NCBI GenBank assembly: GCA_963814985.1
Contig: CAWFFV010000018.1
Coordinates: 186,001 to 250,000 of the forward strand
DNA length: 64,000 nucleotides
Source of the DNA: CAWFFV01 sp963814985
Lineage (GTDB): Bacteria > Chloroflexota > Ktedonobacteria > Ktedonobacterales > Ktedonobacteraceae
Reading direction: 5' to 3'
Part shown: positions 28,197 to 37,511 of the stretch, piece after piece
Position numbering within the stretch: the stretch's first letter is position 1
Layout: the number at the start of each line of letters is the position of its first letter
Translations under genes and position numbers: made by a program
Notes under the pieces: model-generated
Seen by the model: the letters and a program-made list of their open reading frames with translations, nothing else
Databases searched by the model: none
Told to the model about the DNA's origin: nothing

Positions 28197-28622
28197 TCAG
28201 AAAGAATGCGTCCTGGCTCTTTTTTCTGTAATGGTGCTTCTCAGGCTCTCTGAGTTCAACGTTCCGCAACTGCTTGCATACTCTCCCGGCCCCGTGTGGC
28301 TACCGATTTCAGCCGCCTCCATGGTTCTTCGATAGAACGAAAACGGAACAGAGAAGTAATTCAAGTAACTATCGAAAGAAACACGGATCAATGTGGCCCA
28401 TGCATCCTGTTGCTTGCGCGACTGATCTGCCAGCATTTGCATCAGACGACGATTATTCTCTGCGTGGCTATTGAGAACCTCAACTCCGTTCTCAATAATG
28501 CTCTGAGCATAGCGTGCATTGCGTTCCTGCGTGCCAACTAAATTGTCGGCCAGGGCCTGATTGGTATCTCGTAAGGATGAAGTAAGACGCCAGGTGGCAT
28601 CACTCATTTGATTCTCGGCCAT
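28197..28622 (-). CDS. Phasin-like helical protein
   Basis: A helical, charged protein without membrane segments (ALADNLVGTQERNARYAQSI, NNRRLMQMLADQSRKQQDAW). Its shape and place beside phaC suggest a phasin coating PHA granules; no diagnostic motif exists. The start has a perfect AAGGAGG seven bases upstream. The last 37 residues (from GSHTGPGEYASS) look unnatural; in the next frame the sequence continues TRGRESMQAVAER and stops at 28256, so one extra base near 28305 is likely and the true C-terminus is probably there. Confidence 0.6.
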   Translation of the reverse strand: MAENQMSDATWRLTSSLRDTNQALADNLVGTQERNARYAQSIIENGVEVLNSHAENNRRLMQMLADQSRKQQDAWATLIRVSFDSYLNYFSVPFSFYRRTMEAAEIGSHTGPGEYASSCGTLNSESLRSTITEKRARTHSF

Positions 28623-29220
28623 AATAATTCCTCCTTCTGGTCCTTATCTCTCCTCGTAGGTGGCTACGAGTAATCGTTTGTTTACTGCTTCTGGGTTTCT
28701 TAACCAGTAATCGGCTCCGGCTCCTGAGTGCCATCAAGATTGGCTTTTCCTGCCGTTATTGCACAGAAACCGTTCGTTCATGCTCTGGAAGAGGTTGCAC
28801 CAACCAAAAAGATACTAGTGCGACCTTTCTCAACGGCAAACTACAGCATCACATCCACATTCTAAACGAGATGACGTTGCATCGAGCATCTACCTGCATT
28901 GGTAGAAAACTCATCTGCTACTATCCCTCTTTGGGCTTATCTCACCGTTGAAAAACATCGCACTAGCACAGAGTGCTCCCTATAATTTTGAAGTGCAGCA
29001 ACACCTTCCCGATCCCATTCATTTGACGACAAACACATGCTTGTCTCCAGGAGCGTTTACCCTTCATGGTCAACCTGATAGTAGGATACACGAAAATACA
29101 AAAAAAATCAAGGCTTCTATCATACAATTCATAAATACTCATCCATAAATCGATAAATTGTTGAGATTAGCAAGAGATCTCTCTCTTCGCCTGGGACACG
29201 TGCAAGCCGATCATAAGAGG
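28623..29220. other. Intergenic region, little recognisable
   Basis: A short inverted repeat CTCGTAG/CTACGAG (28653-28659, 28664-28670) lies 31-48 bases upstream of the phasin-like start and may be its operator. The open frame at 28948-29148 has no ribosome site or family likeness and is not accepted as a gene. The remainder is featureless up to the P repeat. Confidence 0.45.
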
Positions 29221-29221
29221 T

Positions 29222-29367
29222 AATTAGCCTCGCGCCTTCGGCGCTTCATAGCCCGTTTTGTGGGTTTTGTCACTTGTGGTGGAGGTTGCGGCGCAACCTC
29301 CACCACAAGTGACAAAACCCACAAAACGAGAGTGAGCCACCGCAGGTGGTGAGGAATTAGGAAAAGG
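29222..29367. repeat. P repeat copy A with 36-bp perfect central palindrome
   Basis: Left sub-terminal hairpin CGCGCCTTCGGCGC, right sub-terminal hairpin CCACCGCAGGTGG, and between them a perfect inverted repeat with arms 29254-29289 and 29293-29328 around the 3-base loop GGC. The tip reads GGTTGC-GGC-GCAACC. It ends next to the 3' end of the ABC-F gene. Confidence 0.85.
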
Positions 29368-29378
29368 GACCTTTTTCC

Positions 29379-31004
29379 TCACCTCTGCTTCTCTGCATAA
29401 TACGAAAAATTCCCCGGATAGACCTGTATACGCCTATCATAGTCAATGGCCACAATTTTTGTGACAACCTTATCCAGGAAATAGCGGTCGTGAGAAACCG
29501 TCACAACCGTCCCCTCAAAGTCCTCCAAAGCCGCTTCTAGCACCTCTGTCGAGGCAATATCGAGATTATTAGTAGGCTCATCTAGTAACAGGAAATTTGC
29601 TTCTGTTAGCATGAGTCTGGCAATTTGCAAACGACTCTTTTCTCCTCCACTTAGATTACCAATGAGCGTATGAATATCCTCAAAAGAAAAGAGCAAGCCT
29701 CGTAAGAAAGAGATGGCCTGTGGTTCCGTGAGCCTCTTGAGTTTGCGCACAAACTCCAGTGGTGTGCTCTGAAAAGGCAACGTTTCCTGTTCCTGCGCAT
29801 AATAGCCAGCAACAACGCTGGCTCCAATTTTCACAGTTCCCTTCGTTGCGGGGATGAGATCCAGCATTGTTTTGAGCAACGTCGTTTTGCCACTGCCGTT
29901 TGGTCCCACAATGCCAACTCGTTCGCCATAGAGAACCGTCAGATCGAAGGGTTCAAAGAGGACATAGCCATCCACCACCTGACTTAACCCCTTCACCTCC
30001 AATACTTTCTTCCCGCTGCGATCCGCATCCAGATCAACTTTTATTTTTTCGCGAACTAGGATAGGTTTCTCTACTGCGTCCCGTTTGGCTTTCTGCACTC
30101 GTTTCGCCATATATTCGGCTCGACCTGCAAATTTTGGATTGAATTTCGCCCACTCTTTCAACTGGCGCATGCTGGCTTCCAGGCGCTTAATCTCTTCTTG
30201 TTGCAAAGCATATTGCTCCTGTCGTTTCAACAGTCGTCGCTGGCGCTCCTGTGCATAGTAGCTATAGTTGCCAGCATAGACCGAGATTTCGCCGTCTTCC
30301 AGCGCAAAAATCTTTTTGATCGCCCGATCCAGAAGATGACGGTCATGAGAGATAATCATAACCGTCCCCGAATATTGCTGGATATAGTACTCCAACCAGG
30401 CTTTCGCCTGTACGTCCAGATGGTTATCAGGCTCATCTAGCAATAACACATCTGGTTGCTGAAGCAGAATACGAGCGAGATTCACTAACTTCTTTTCACC
30501 GCCGCTGAGTGTGCCTATCTCTTGCTGATATTCATGGGGAGTAAAACCCAGTCCATGCAGAACGGTTTCCACCTGGTGTTCCAGAGTATAGCCACCGGAG
30601 GACTCATAGCGTTCTTGTACCCGGCTATACTCCTCCAAAACAGAGGTCATGATATCGGAGTCAATCTGCGGATCTGCCATCTGCGCTTCTAGCGTCTTCA
30701 AACGCTCTGCCAGGACAACGATTTCAGCGGATGCTTCTGAAACTGCCTCAAAGATAGTTTTGTGGTGCATCAGTGGATCGACTTCTTGCTCCAGGTAGCC
30801 AACCGTGAGATTACGTCGTCGCGAAATTATCCCTTCGCCGGGTTCCTCCAGTCCCGCTAGCAGTTGAAAGAGGGTTGATTTCCCACTACCATTTTCCCCC
30901 ACCAGCCCGATCCGTTCACCTTCGAGGATCTCCAAATCCACTTCGTACAAGATGGGATTGCCGCCAAATTCTTTACAGACTCTCGAAAAATTGATCAATA
31001 ACAT
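29379..31004 (-). CDS. ABC-F family ATPase
   Basis: 541 residues with two ABC domains in one chain and no membrane segment. Domain 1: GENGSGKST, LSGGEKKLVNLARILL, VLLLDEPDNHLD. Domain 2: GPNGSGKTT, LSGGEKSRLQIARLML, FLLLDEPTNNLD. The linker between them is long, helical and basic (KRQEQYALQQEEIKRLEASM), the P-site tRNA interaction motif of ABC-F proteins. These act on the ribosome as translation factors or in antibiotic protection. Subtype not assigned. Monocistronic. Confidence 0.92.
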   Translation of the reverse strand: MLLINFSRVCKEFGGNPILYEVDLEILEGERIGLVGENGSGKSTLFQLLAGLEEPGEGIISRRRNLTVGYLEQEVDPLMHHKTIFEAVSEASAEIVVLAERLKTLEAQMADPQIDSDIMTSVLEEYSRVQERYESSGGYTLEHQVETVLHGLGFTPHEYQQEIGTLSGGEKKLVNLARILLQQPDVLLLDEPDNHLDVQAKAWLEYYIQQYSGTVMIISHDRHLLDRAIKKIFALEDGEISVYAGNYSYYAQERQRRLLKRQEQYALQQEEIKRLEASMRQLKEWAKFNPKFAGRAEYMAKRVQKAKRDAVEKPILVREKIKVDLDADRSGKKVLEVKGLSQVVDGYVLFEPFDLTVLYGERVGIVGPNGSGKTTLLKTMLDLIPATKGTVKIGASVVAGYYAQEQETLPFQSTPLEFVRKLKRLTEPQAISFLRGLLFSFEDIHTLIGNLSGGEKSRLQIARLMLTEANFLLLDEPTNNLDIASTEVLEAALEDFEGTVVTVSHDRYFLDKVVTKIVAIDYDRRIQVYPGNFSYYAEKQR

Positions 31005-31429
31005 TGGTGTTTGCCTCCTTGTGGTAGAGCATTAAACAATCAGAGAAAAGAGGATAACACCTGGCAACAGCCTATATGCAGAGAAGAGAAGCGCGAGATG
31101 GATGTGTGAGGGGAGAGTAGCACATGTGGTACACAGAGAGCATTGCTTCTTCACAATAGTACGAAGAAGTCACAGTACCAGTTCGACACTACTTTCCGCC
31201 GCATAAGCAGAAGTGCCAGGCTTATGCGGCCATATCATGTGATATGTGTTTACTGGGGTGGTCAGTGATTTGCAGGTAATCTATCTGACCCATGATCTTA
31301 TAACTCATGGGTTTATGCTACCATAGTTTTGCTCCTTGTGTCAAATTGCTGAGTACAGAGTCATAGACAAGAGGGGCAAAAGGGTGTAGTATATATTTGA
31401 GAATTGCTCAGCATGGCAATCCGCGTATA
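31005..31429. other. Intergenic region with three inverted repeats
   Basis: Between the divergent ABC-F gene and lspA. It holds a perfect 11-bp stem GCCGCATAAGC (31198-31208) / complement (31220-31230), immediately followed by the palindrome CATATCATGTGATATG (31231-31246), and ACCCATG/CATGGGT (31288-31294, 31306-31312) followed by a T-run. Both genes are transcribed away from this region, so these are leader or operator structures or a short unrecognised transcript. Confidence 0.5.
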
Positions 31430-32047
31430 ATGAGGAAAAACATCGTGACAAACAAACGTGCACGCACCTATGATGCATTAGCATTGCTCATTGTCATTGT
31501 GGTTATATCTCTCGATCAGTGGACAAAAGCCTTGATCGTGGCCAATTTTGGCCCGGCAGGAAGCAAACCACCCATATCTTTGATAGGACAGTATCTGGTA
31601 ATTGATTATATTCAAAATCGTGGGGCAGCTTTTGGCTTGCTTGCAAACAATATCCTCCTCGCTGTATTTATCACCGCCGCTATCGCGGTCGTGTCTTATT
31701 TATACCTGCGGATGCTGAATTCAGGGCCACTTGCCTACAAAATCATCTTTGGTATGATTATTGGAGGTGCTTTTGGCAATCTCATTGATCGAGTACATAA
31801 TGGTGGCTATGTGGTCGACTTCGTCTCCTTCCGTATTCCTGAAATCAATTATTATTTCGCCATTTTTAACGTTGCCGACGCATGTATCTCTGTGGGAGTC
31901 TTCCTTCTCTTTCTCTTTGTGCTTTCTGGAGGATTTAACCGCATAAAAGAGGCTGAGAGTGCAAATGGTACTGTACTGAAACCAGCTACATCTTCAGTCA
32001 CAAAAAGTACAGCTATCCATCCTACGGAGCAAGATGTACAATCCTGA
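31430..32047 (+). CDS. lspA: Lipoprotein signal peptidase LspA
   Basis: About 205 residues with four transmembrane helices. The two catalytic Asp motifs are present: GGAFGNLIDRV and FNVADACIS, plus the N-terminal DQWTKALI and NRGAAFGLL regions. It removes signal peptides of prolipoproteins after diacylglyceryl transfer. Start choice is open: ATG 31430 or GTG 31445, the latter with GAGG nine bases upstream. The C-terminus is a longer Ser/Thr-rich tail than usual. It overlaps the following pseudouridine synthase gene by 14 bases, a common lspA-rluD arrangement. Confidence 0.93.
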   Translation: MRKNIVTNKRARTYDALALLIVIVVISLDQWTKALIVANFGPAGSKPPISLIGQYLVIDYIQNRGAAFGLLANNILLAVFITAAIAVVSYLYLRMLNSGPLAYKIIFGMIIGGAFGNLIDRVHNGGYVVDFVSFRIPEINYYFAIFNVADACISVGVFLLFLFVLSGGFNRIKEAESANGTVLKPATSSVTKSTAIHPTEQDVQS

Positions 32048-32988
32048 TCTCCCCCTCTCCAACAACGGACAGACCTGGAGCATTGAGCAAGATCAGGTAG
32101 GACAACGGCTCGACCGTTACCTGATGTCTGTCCTGAATACTCTCTCACGTACAGGGATACAGCAACTGATCGTAGAAGGATCGGTGCTGGTCAATGGGCG
32201 AACGAGCAAATCTGGTTACGCGCTCAAAATCCATGATGAAGTACAGGTGCAGCTGGCAATACCTGCCTTACAACCAAAGGATATTAAGCCGCAGTTACTT
32301 CCCCTTGATATCATGTACGAAGATGACGATCTCTTCATTGTAAACAAGGTAGCTGGCATGGTTGTGCATCCAGCGGTCGGACATCACGATGATACACTCT
32401 GTTAATGCTTTATTGGCACGCTATCCCCAGTTTCAGGAGTTTGGAGCCGACACACGACCCGGTATTGTACATCGGCTGGACAGGGATACCTCTGGACTCC
32501 TCATCGTTGCAAAAAATGTACAAACACAAGCAGCATTAGTCGCACAAATGAAACAACATGAGGTAGTGAAACGCTATCTGGCCCTTGTTGAGGGAGTCAT
32601 CTCACTCGATAAAGGGAGTATAGATGCTCCCATAGGTCGTAATCCTCGTCATCGTGAACAGATGGCAATTACAACAACAGAGAGCCGAGAAGCACGTACT
32701 CACTTCAGGGTGCTCAAACGTTTTGCCCATCACACACTCTTGCTCTTGCAGTTGGAGACCGGACGTACCCATCAAATTCGTGTCCACTTGCAAGGAATAG
32801 GCCATCCGGTCATCGGCGATCCCATGTATGGACCGAAAAGCCCTCGACGAGAAATTACACTACAACGTCAATTCTTGCATGCCTACCAGCTGAGATTTAC
32901 GCATCCTACAACAGGAAAAATGCTGGAGTTTGAAGCGCCGCTCCCCAATGATCTACAGACGGTTCTTGACCAGGAAACGCTCTTATAG
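32034..32988 (+). pseudogene. RluD-family 23S rRNA pseudouridine synthase, one frame break
   Basis: An S4 RNA-binding domain (residues about 20-85: RLDRYLMSVLNTLSRTGIQQ, VLVNGR) and the RluA/RluD catalytic domain (VNKVAGMVVHPAVGH, then HRLDRDTSGLLIVAK with the catalytic Asp, and GRTHQIRVHL). The frame changes at about 32399-32402, where one extra T (ACTCTGTTAATG) interrupts DDTLVNALLARYP. Corrected length 317 residues. Which uridines it modifies is not determined. Coupled with lspA. Confidence 0.88.
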
Positions 32989-33111
32989 TAGAGAGGCCGG
33001 GTAAACTCCATTTGCTCTTCTGCCAGCATTCCACATACTATCCATATTGGCTAGTTGCTATGATTTATCTTGCCGAAACAGATCCCATTCAGTAGAATAC
33101 TATCTCCAACG

Positions 33112-33276
33112 GTAACTTCTCAGGCCCCTTTTTCCTGATTCCTCAGCGCCTTCGGCGCTTTACGGGCTGTTTTGTATGTGGGTTTTATCGCCTGCGACGA
33201 GATTGCATCGCAGGCGATAAAACCCACACAACGAGAGCGAACCCACCGCTGGTGATGAGGAAACCTGAGTAGTTGC
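33112..33276. repeat. P repeat copy B
   Basis: Ends GTAACTTCTCAGG and CCTGAGTAGTTGC; left hairpin CAGCGCCTTCGGCGCT. Central palindrome arms GTGGGTTTTATCGCCTGCGA (33178-33197) and its exact complement (33208-33227) with a 10-base loop that has lost the GGC tip. Confidence 0.8.
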
Positions 33277-33430
33277 CTCTAAACGTATGTTATGTACGTA
33301 ACCTATTAAATTACCCATCTACTAAATATATTAAAACTAGTTGATGAGGGGACTACCTCCGACTATAGAGCGATATTTCTTCTTTTGAAGTAAAAAGCTT
33401 TCGTCTGTGAGGAGAGGAGAAACCTTAAGT

Positions 33431-33520
33431 ATGTCAATTTTAGAAGTAACAGATCAGATTACACCAAGGAGCGTTATACGTCATCGCCCAATTGGGAATA
33501 GCAAGAGCTCCAATGAGTAA
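33431..33520 (+). CDS. Small upstream open frame (29 codons) coupled to the next gene
   Basis: ATG 33431 has a very strong ribosome site (GGAGAGGAGAAAC at 33411-33423) and reads 29 residues to TAA 33518-33520, overlapping the ATG of the next gene at 33513. It is either a coupled leader peptide or the true N-terminus of the next protein separated by one indel. The latter would explain why the next gene has a weak ribosome site. Confidence 0.45.
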   Translation: MSILEVTDQITPRSVIRHRPIGNSKSSNE

Positions 33521-34214
33521 ACGGTCTATGGTCACAGTCTCTACGACTCCAATGGTGCAACGCGCCTCTCGCCCACGTTCAGCCGATGTCATCGATGCAG
33601 TGGATGAATGGGAATTGGGAGATGAGGACATCGGTGATTTCCAGAACCCTGATACACGACTAGAAAGCACAACAATGCGTGCTCTCGTTGTATCGAAGGC
33701 TCAGCCATCTATTGTGCGAAAGACGGTGTCGAGGAGTACAACCCGGCAGGCACACCCACTTCTCTATCTTGGTATTGGAATGTTAGCAATGCTTGCGCTC
33801 TGGGCAGTACTGAGCGCTGCATTCGGATGGTTTAATGCAATTCTCGATGATATACATTATGGACGACCACGTACTTTCCAAACTGATGCGTGGGTAGGCC
33901 ATAATGAGCAAACAGGCGTACCCAGTCATTTTATCGCAATTAATCTTAATCGTCATATCGAAATCATCGAGATGTCCGGTAGCGATCCCGCTCATACACA
34001 CATCTACCTCGGCCCGCTATTGTATGGTCCAGGTGATGAACTCGCTCCCGTTACATTGAAATTTATGGATGTCAATGACGATAGTAAACCAGATATGATT
34101 GTCACCTTCCAGGGATCACGGATTGTGTTCATCAACGATCAGGGAGGCTTCCGTCCGCTTCTCCCATCGGAACGCCATATGGTCGAGACATTTTTGCAAC
34201 TTCATCCATCTTAG
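33513..34214 (+). CDS. Single-pass membrane protein with extracytoplasmic FG-GAP-like segment
   Basis: About 233 residues: a polar cytoplasmic N-terminus of about 85 residues (acidic EWELGDEDIGDFQNPDT), one membrane helix (LYLGIGMLAMLALWAVLSAA), then an outside domain of about 125 residues. Near the end, VNDDSKPDMIVTFQGSRI resembles a calcium-binding DxNxD FG-GAP/VCBS element. No known function. Translation is probably coupled to the small frame at 33431. A bidirectional terminator separates it from the HU gene. Confidence 0.65.
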   Translation: MSKRSMVTVSTTPMVQRASRPRSADVIDAVDEWELGDEDIGDFQNPDTRLESTTMRALVVSKAQPSIVRKTVSRSTTRQAHPLLYLGIGMLAMLALWAVLSAAFGWFNAILDDIHYGRPRTFQTDAWVGHNEQTGVPSHFIAINLNRHIEIIEMSGSDPAHTHIYLGPLLYGPGDELAPVTLKFMDVNDDSKPDMIVTFQGSRIVFINDQGGFRPLLPSERHMVETFLQLHPS

Positions 34215-34239
34215 TAGAGATTTATCCGTCATTTTGTAG

Positions 34240-34264
34240 TCAGGGCCAGCATTTCTGGCCCTGA
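34240..34264. terminator. Bidirectional stem-loop between convergent genes
   Basis: TCAGGGCCAG (34240-34249) and CTGGCCCTGA (34255-34264) pair over 10 bp with a 5-base loop, midway between the membrane-protein stop (34214) and the HU stop (34273). Confidence 0.7.
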
Positions 34265-34272
34265 TAGCGGGG

Positions 34273-34635
34273 TTATCCCTCTCCTCTTTTGACCTTTCTG
34301 GATATCGGTGCCGGCACAGTTGCCATTCCCTGCGCTGCTTGAGAAAGCACAGCTCCTACAGAGAAGCCAACGCGCTTTCTGGCAGGAATAGTAATCTGGT
34401 TTCCACCACGAATAGACTTAACCCTACGCGGTGCCACTTCTCGTAGATTCCAGGTACCGAAGCCCATCAAACGTACCTCGTGTCCCTGCGCAACCCCTTC
34501 TCGAACCACCTCAGTAAAGGCATCAATCACTTTGCTGGTTTCTTTTAGATTCAAACCGGCCTTAGCTGCAACCTGATGAATTAGCTCGTCTTTTCCAACA
34601 ACAATATGATCTCTTTCAGCTGAACTCGTTTTCAT
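34273..34635 (-). CDS. HU/IHF-family DNA-binding protein
   Basis: 120 residues. The HU fold is clear: KDELIHQVAAKAGLNLKETS, VIDAFTEVV, VRLMGFGTWNLREVAPRR (the GFG turn) and the DNA-arm region with ARKRVGFSVG. It has a 10-residue N-terminal addition and a basic, Pro-containing C-terminal tail of about 25 residues, longer than canonical 90-residue HU. ATG 34635 with GAGGA close upstream is preferred to the frame start at 34653. It bends and compacts DNA. Confidence 0.92.
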   Translation of the reverse strand: MKTSSAERDHIVVGKDELIHQVAAKAGLNLKETSKVIDAFTEVVREGVAQGHEVRLMGFGTWNLREVAPRRVKSIRGGNQITIPARKRVGFSVGAVLSQAAQGMATVPAPISRKVKRGEG

Positions 34636-34819
34636 TGTGTCCTCACAAAACAAATGGAATGCAGAGAATAGCTTTCCCTCTATACAAGCCTACAACGCAC
34701 ACACACGCTCCGTCTGTCATCACTTCGTTGGCTTTGACAAACGATATACCTGCTTTGTGTATTGGAATGGTGTCCCCATTCCCTTTCACTATACCGAGTC
34801 CCACCAAATGGTATGAGCG

Positions 34820-36094
34820 CTAGACCACCCAATGCGCTGTTAAGAATTGAGCGAGTAAGAAGAAAAAGATGGCACCCGAAACCATCAAATAACTCATAGC
34901 GAATGTCTTACTTTTGCCGCCGATACCTGCCAGGACAATAAAGGCTGGAAAGATCTCTAGCATAAAACGTGAGGTAGATTGGAGAGGAACAAGCTTCATG
35001 CCCTCTAAAGGGAACAACATGATAAAAAGGTAGAGTGTCGCAGCATAGAAACCATATGCCCACAGTTTCCTGGGAAAACGCCAGGGACCAACGAAAGTGA
35101 GGACAATCATTGTGAGGACAAGCAGATCTGGCACAAGGTCTGTCAGATTACGTAACGCCTGGAAGCTCAGGAAGCCTGTGCTCCTGATTGTAATAGCCTG
35201 AAAAGAGAGTACCAGACCATACCAGGGAAAATTCAAGTAGCGGTACCAGCTCGCCTGTGCATGCGAAAATGCAAAAAAATCCTGGAAACGGTAGGCGCAA
35301 TAGAGGCCAAAAAAGAGTACACCAGTGGGGATAAGTCCACCACTGAGCACATCCGAACGGATTTTTTTCAGGTTGAACTGATGCTGACAAAGGTATTCAT
35401 AATAGAAGGGTACCAGAAGGAATACTCCAGCAGAACGTGTCAGACTGGCCAGGAGTCCAAAAAGTCCGGCCCGCCACCAATGACCGTGCCTCATGTTGTA
35501 GAAACTGAGCAATGAGAGACACAAGAAGAGTGATTCGTTGTAGGCCGCAAGAAAGAAGAATGCAGTGGGGAAAATCGAGAGGTACAGAACTGTACGTAGA
35601 GCATAATCTCGGTTAAAATCTTCTTTAACAAGCCTGTAAAGCACTATTAGCATGACCAGTGTTGTCATACTGGATATAAGTAATCCTGCTGTAAGCGGAT
35701 AAACCGTAAACAACATAAAAGCTCTTATTAGTAGAGAATAGAGAGGGAAAAAAGCGGTTCTTGCCGGCAAATCATAGCCATTGAGTGCAATAAAGATATA
35801 GTGGCCTGTATCCCAACGATTCCAGGACTCCCACAATGCGTACAGGGGCATGGCAGATGGTGAGAAATCCTTCATCATGAAAAGCACAGAGAGGCAGGTA
35901 ATCACAAAACACGCTAAATGTGTTCCAATATAAACAGGCATAATTTCTTTACATGCATCAGACCACTTCAGCCATGCAGCTCTGAAAGGACGTACTGGTA
36001 CCGAGATGGAATCTGTATGGTCTATATTCGCAGGAGTGATGGTTTCTTCTCTTCTTGGAGTGGAAATCAGGAAAAGTGGGGATCGAGTCATCAT
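34820..36094 (-). CDS. PIG-V-like mannosyltransferase, membrane glycosyltransferase
   Basis: 424 residues with about ten hydrophobic helices. WNRWDTGHYIFIA after the first helix carries the catalytic-type Asp of GT-C enzymes, and FFPLYSLL, AYNESLFLCLSLLSFY and LASLTRSAG match the PIG-V (mannosyltransferase II) family. Such enzymes move a sugar from a polyprenyl-phosphate donor outside the membrane; bacterial acceptors are mostly unknown. The ATG at 36094 is chosen over TTG 36097; GGAG lies upstream. Monocistronic. Confidence 0.8.
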   Translation of the reverse strand: MMTRSPLFLISTPRREETITPANIDHTDSISVPVRPFRAAWLKWSDACKEIMPVYIGTHLACFVITCLSVLFMMKDFSPSAMPLYALWESWNRWDTGHYIFIALNGYDLPARTAFFPLYSLLIRAFMLFTVYPLTAGLLISSMTTLVMLIVLYRLVKEDFNRDYALRTVLYLSIFPTAFFFLAAYNESLFLCLSLLSFYNMRHGHWWRAGLFGLLASLTRSAGVFLLVPFYYEYLCQHQFNLKKIRSDVLSGGLIPTGVLFFGLYCAYRFQDFFAFSHAQASWYRYLNFPWYGLVLSFQAITIRSTGFLSFQALRNLTDLVPDLLVLTMIVLTFVGPWRFPRKLWAYGFYAATLYLFIMLFPLEGMKLVPLQSTSRFMLEIFPAFIVLAGIGGKSKTFAMSYLMVSGAIFFFLLAQFLTAHWVV

Positions 36095-36272
36095 CAAAAA
36101 ACATCTCCTAAATACAACGCTGGAGTATTTCGCTCGAAGGGATGTACCATAGATCGTGCTCGACTGGTCCTTGTCTTTACGCGAGTCCAGGTCCCACTAT
36201 GCTATATCGTTGAAGTAGTACAAAAAGTGACATAGATTTCTGGATCATGACCAAGGTACTAACCAGAAGAGG

Positions 36273-37511
36273 TCACACAGATACACCGTAAACATGTTCT
36301 GCTATTCTTTCCACCGCACTCATCACATCTTTGAGCACTGGCTTCTGCTTAAAGTATAAGACTTCACTGGGAATATCCTGCAATGCCTCCGCGCTCAGGT
36401 TCACGCGCTCATACACCAGAAGCAGTAAAGAATGGCACTGAGCAGCACGAACTTTCTCAACCTTCCGGCGCAAATAGTCAGGATGCCAGAAGCCAACCAA
36501 CTCTATCAGCACACGGTGTCCACGCTGTTTATGCGTCAAGGTGAAGTCCGGGATCATTACGGTTTCTCCCAATAGAAGGACTTCATCTTCTCTGGTCAGA
36601 ACCCACTGCCCTCGTTTGTCACCAAATTTCTCCTCAAACTCATGAGCAAAGTCTGACTCTAAACGGCTGTCAAACGGGCCACTTCGTCGAAAATGTGTAA
36701 GCAGGGGTAAGGTGTGATCAAGCCGGTAGGTGGTCATGAGTTGCGTTAGAGGAGAATACACTGTTGCAACCATATGCCAACGTTCACACAAGAGCAAGGC
36801 TGGCAAGAATGCTGCAAACTGTCTTCCGTAACGTATGGTTGTACTGACGAACGGCGAGATTGGGCCATCCAGATCAATAACATATCCATCTTGCAGGGGA
36901 CGCGCCCAAAACATCAATTTAAAGAGTTTCAGGTACTTCCAGAGATCTTTGTAACCTCCATGCACTTCAATTTGCACATGATTAGCCCAATAGAGCACTG
37001 CACGTGCTAATTCCAGATTGTAGCGGGCAAGCAGTCCTTCTGGTGTCCACTCCGGTCCTACATCTGTAAGAAGATATGAGGTATGTCGATCCGCAAAAAG
37101 TGCTGCTTCGACTTGCTGTGAGGAGATGCTGAGTTCATCCGCTACACACTTTATGATGTCATCTCGTGTTTGTGGTTGAAACAACTGCGATGTCATACAC
37201 ACCGGACCATAAGAGAAGAGCCGCTCACGCAACATGCCAGGAGATATCCTGGTTGCTAGAGGAGTGAAAACTGCGGCATCAGTGAGCACTTTCGCCAACC
37301 CACGTACCACAATATAGTCAAGACGTTCGCCTTCATAGTTTTCCAGCGCTCTCTCCCAGTCTACTTGTGGTTGCCCTATGTGACTATGCAGCAAGGCAAT
37401 CAGATCTGCTGCCGTTTGTTGCCAGAATGGATCATGAGTATCCAGTACATCTATAAATAGCTCTGATCCTTTTTGCCGGATTCTTGGTTTAACAAGGTCA
37501 GCCGTCAACAT
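36273..37511 (-). CDS. Bax1-like nuclease partner of XPB (DUF790)
   Basis: 412 residues of DUF790, the family that contains archaeal Bax1. Bax1 forms a complex with XPB helicase and cuts DNA with a PD-(D/E)xK-like site. Here MIPDFTLTH, IELVGFWHPDYLRRKVEKV and LLLVYE supply the D...ExK-like pattern near residues 315-375. The gene starts seven bases inside the end of the xpb-like gene, so both are made together. The pair is well known in archaea and found in some bacteria; a role in nucleotide excision repair is the accepted model. Confidence 0.88.
   Translation of the reverse strand: MLTADLVKPRIRQKGSELFIDVLDTHDPFWQQTAADLIALLHSHIGQPQVDWERALENYEGERLDYIVVRGLAKVLTDAAVFTPLATRISPGMLRERLFSYGPVCMTSQLFQPQTRDDIIKCVADELSISSQQVEAALFADRHTSYLLTDVGPEWTPEGLLARYNLELARAVLYWANHVQIEVHGGYKDLWKYLKLFKLMFWARPLQDGYVIDLDGPISPFVSTTIRYGRQFAAFLPALLLCERWHMVATVYSPLTQLMTTYRLDHTLPLLTHFRRSGPFDSRLESDFAHEFEEKFGDKRGQWVLTREDEVLLLGETVMIPDFTLTHKQRGHRVLIELVGFWHPDYLRRKVEKVRAAQCHSLLLLVYERVNLSAEALQDIPSEVLYFKQKPVLKDVMSAVERIAEHVYGVSV

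Noticed and set aside
28948..29148. Open frame of 66 residues on the plus strand
   Set aside because: It has a TTG start without a ribosome site and no family likeness, and lies in a gap next to a repeat; chance frame.
29254..29328. Ordinary rho-independent terminator for the ABC-F gene
   Set aside because: Arms of 36 bp without U-tract and the same architecture at many loci fit a repeat element better, though it may still stop transcription.
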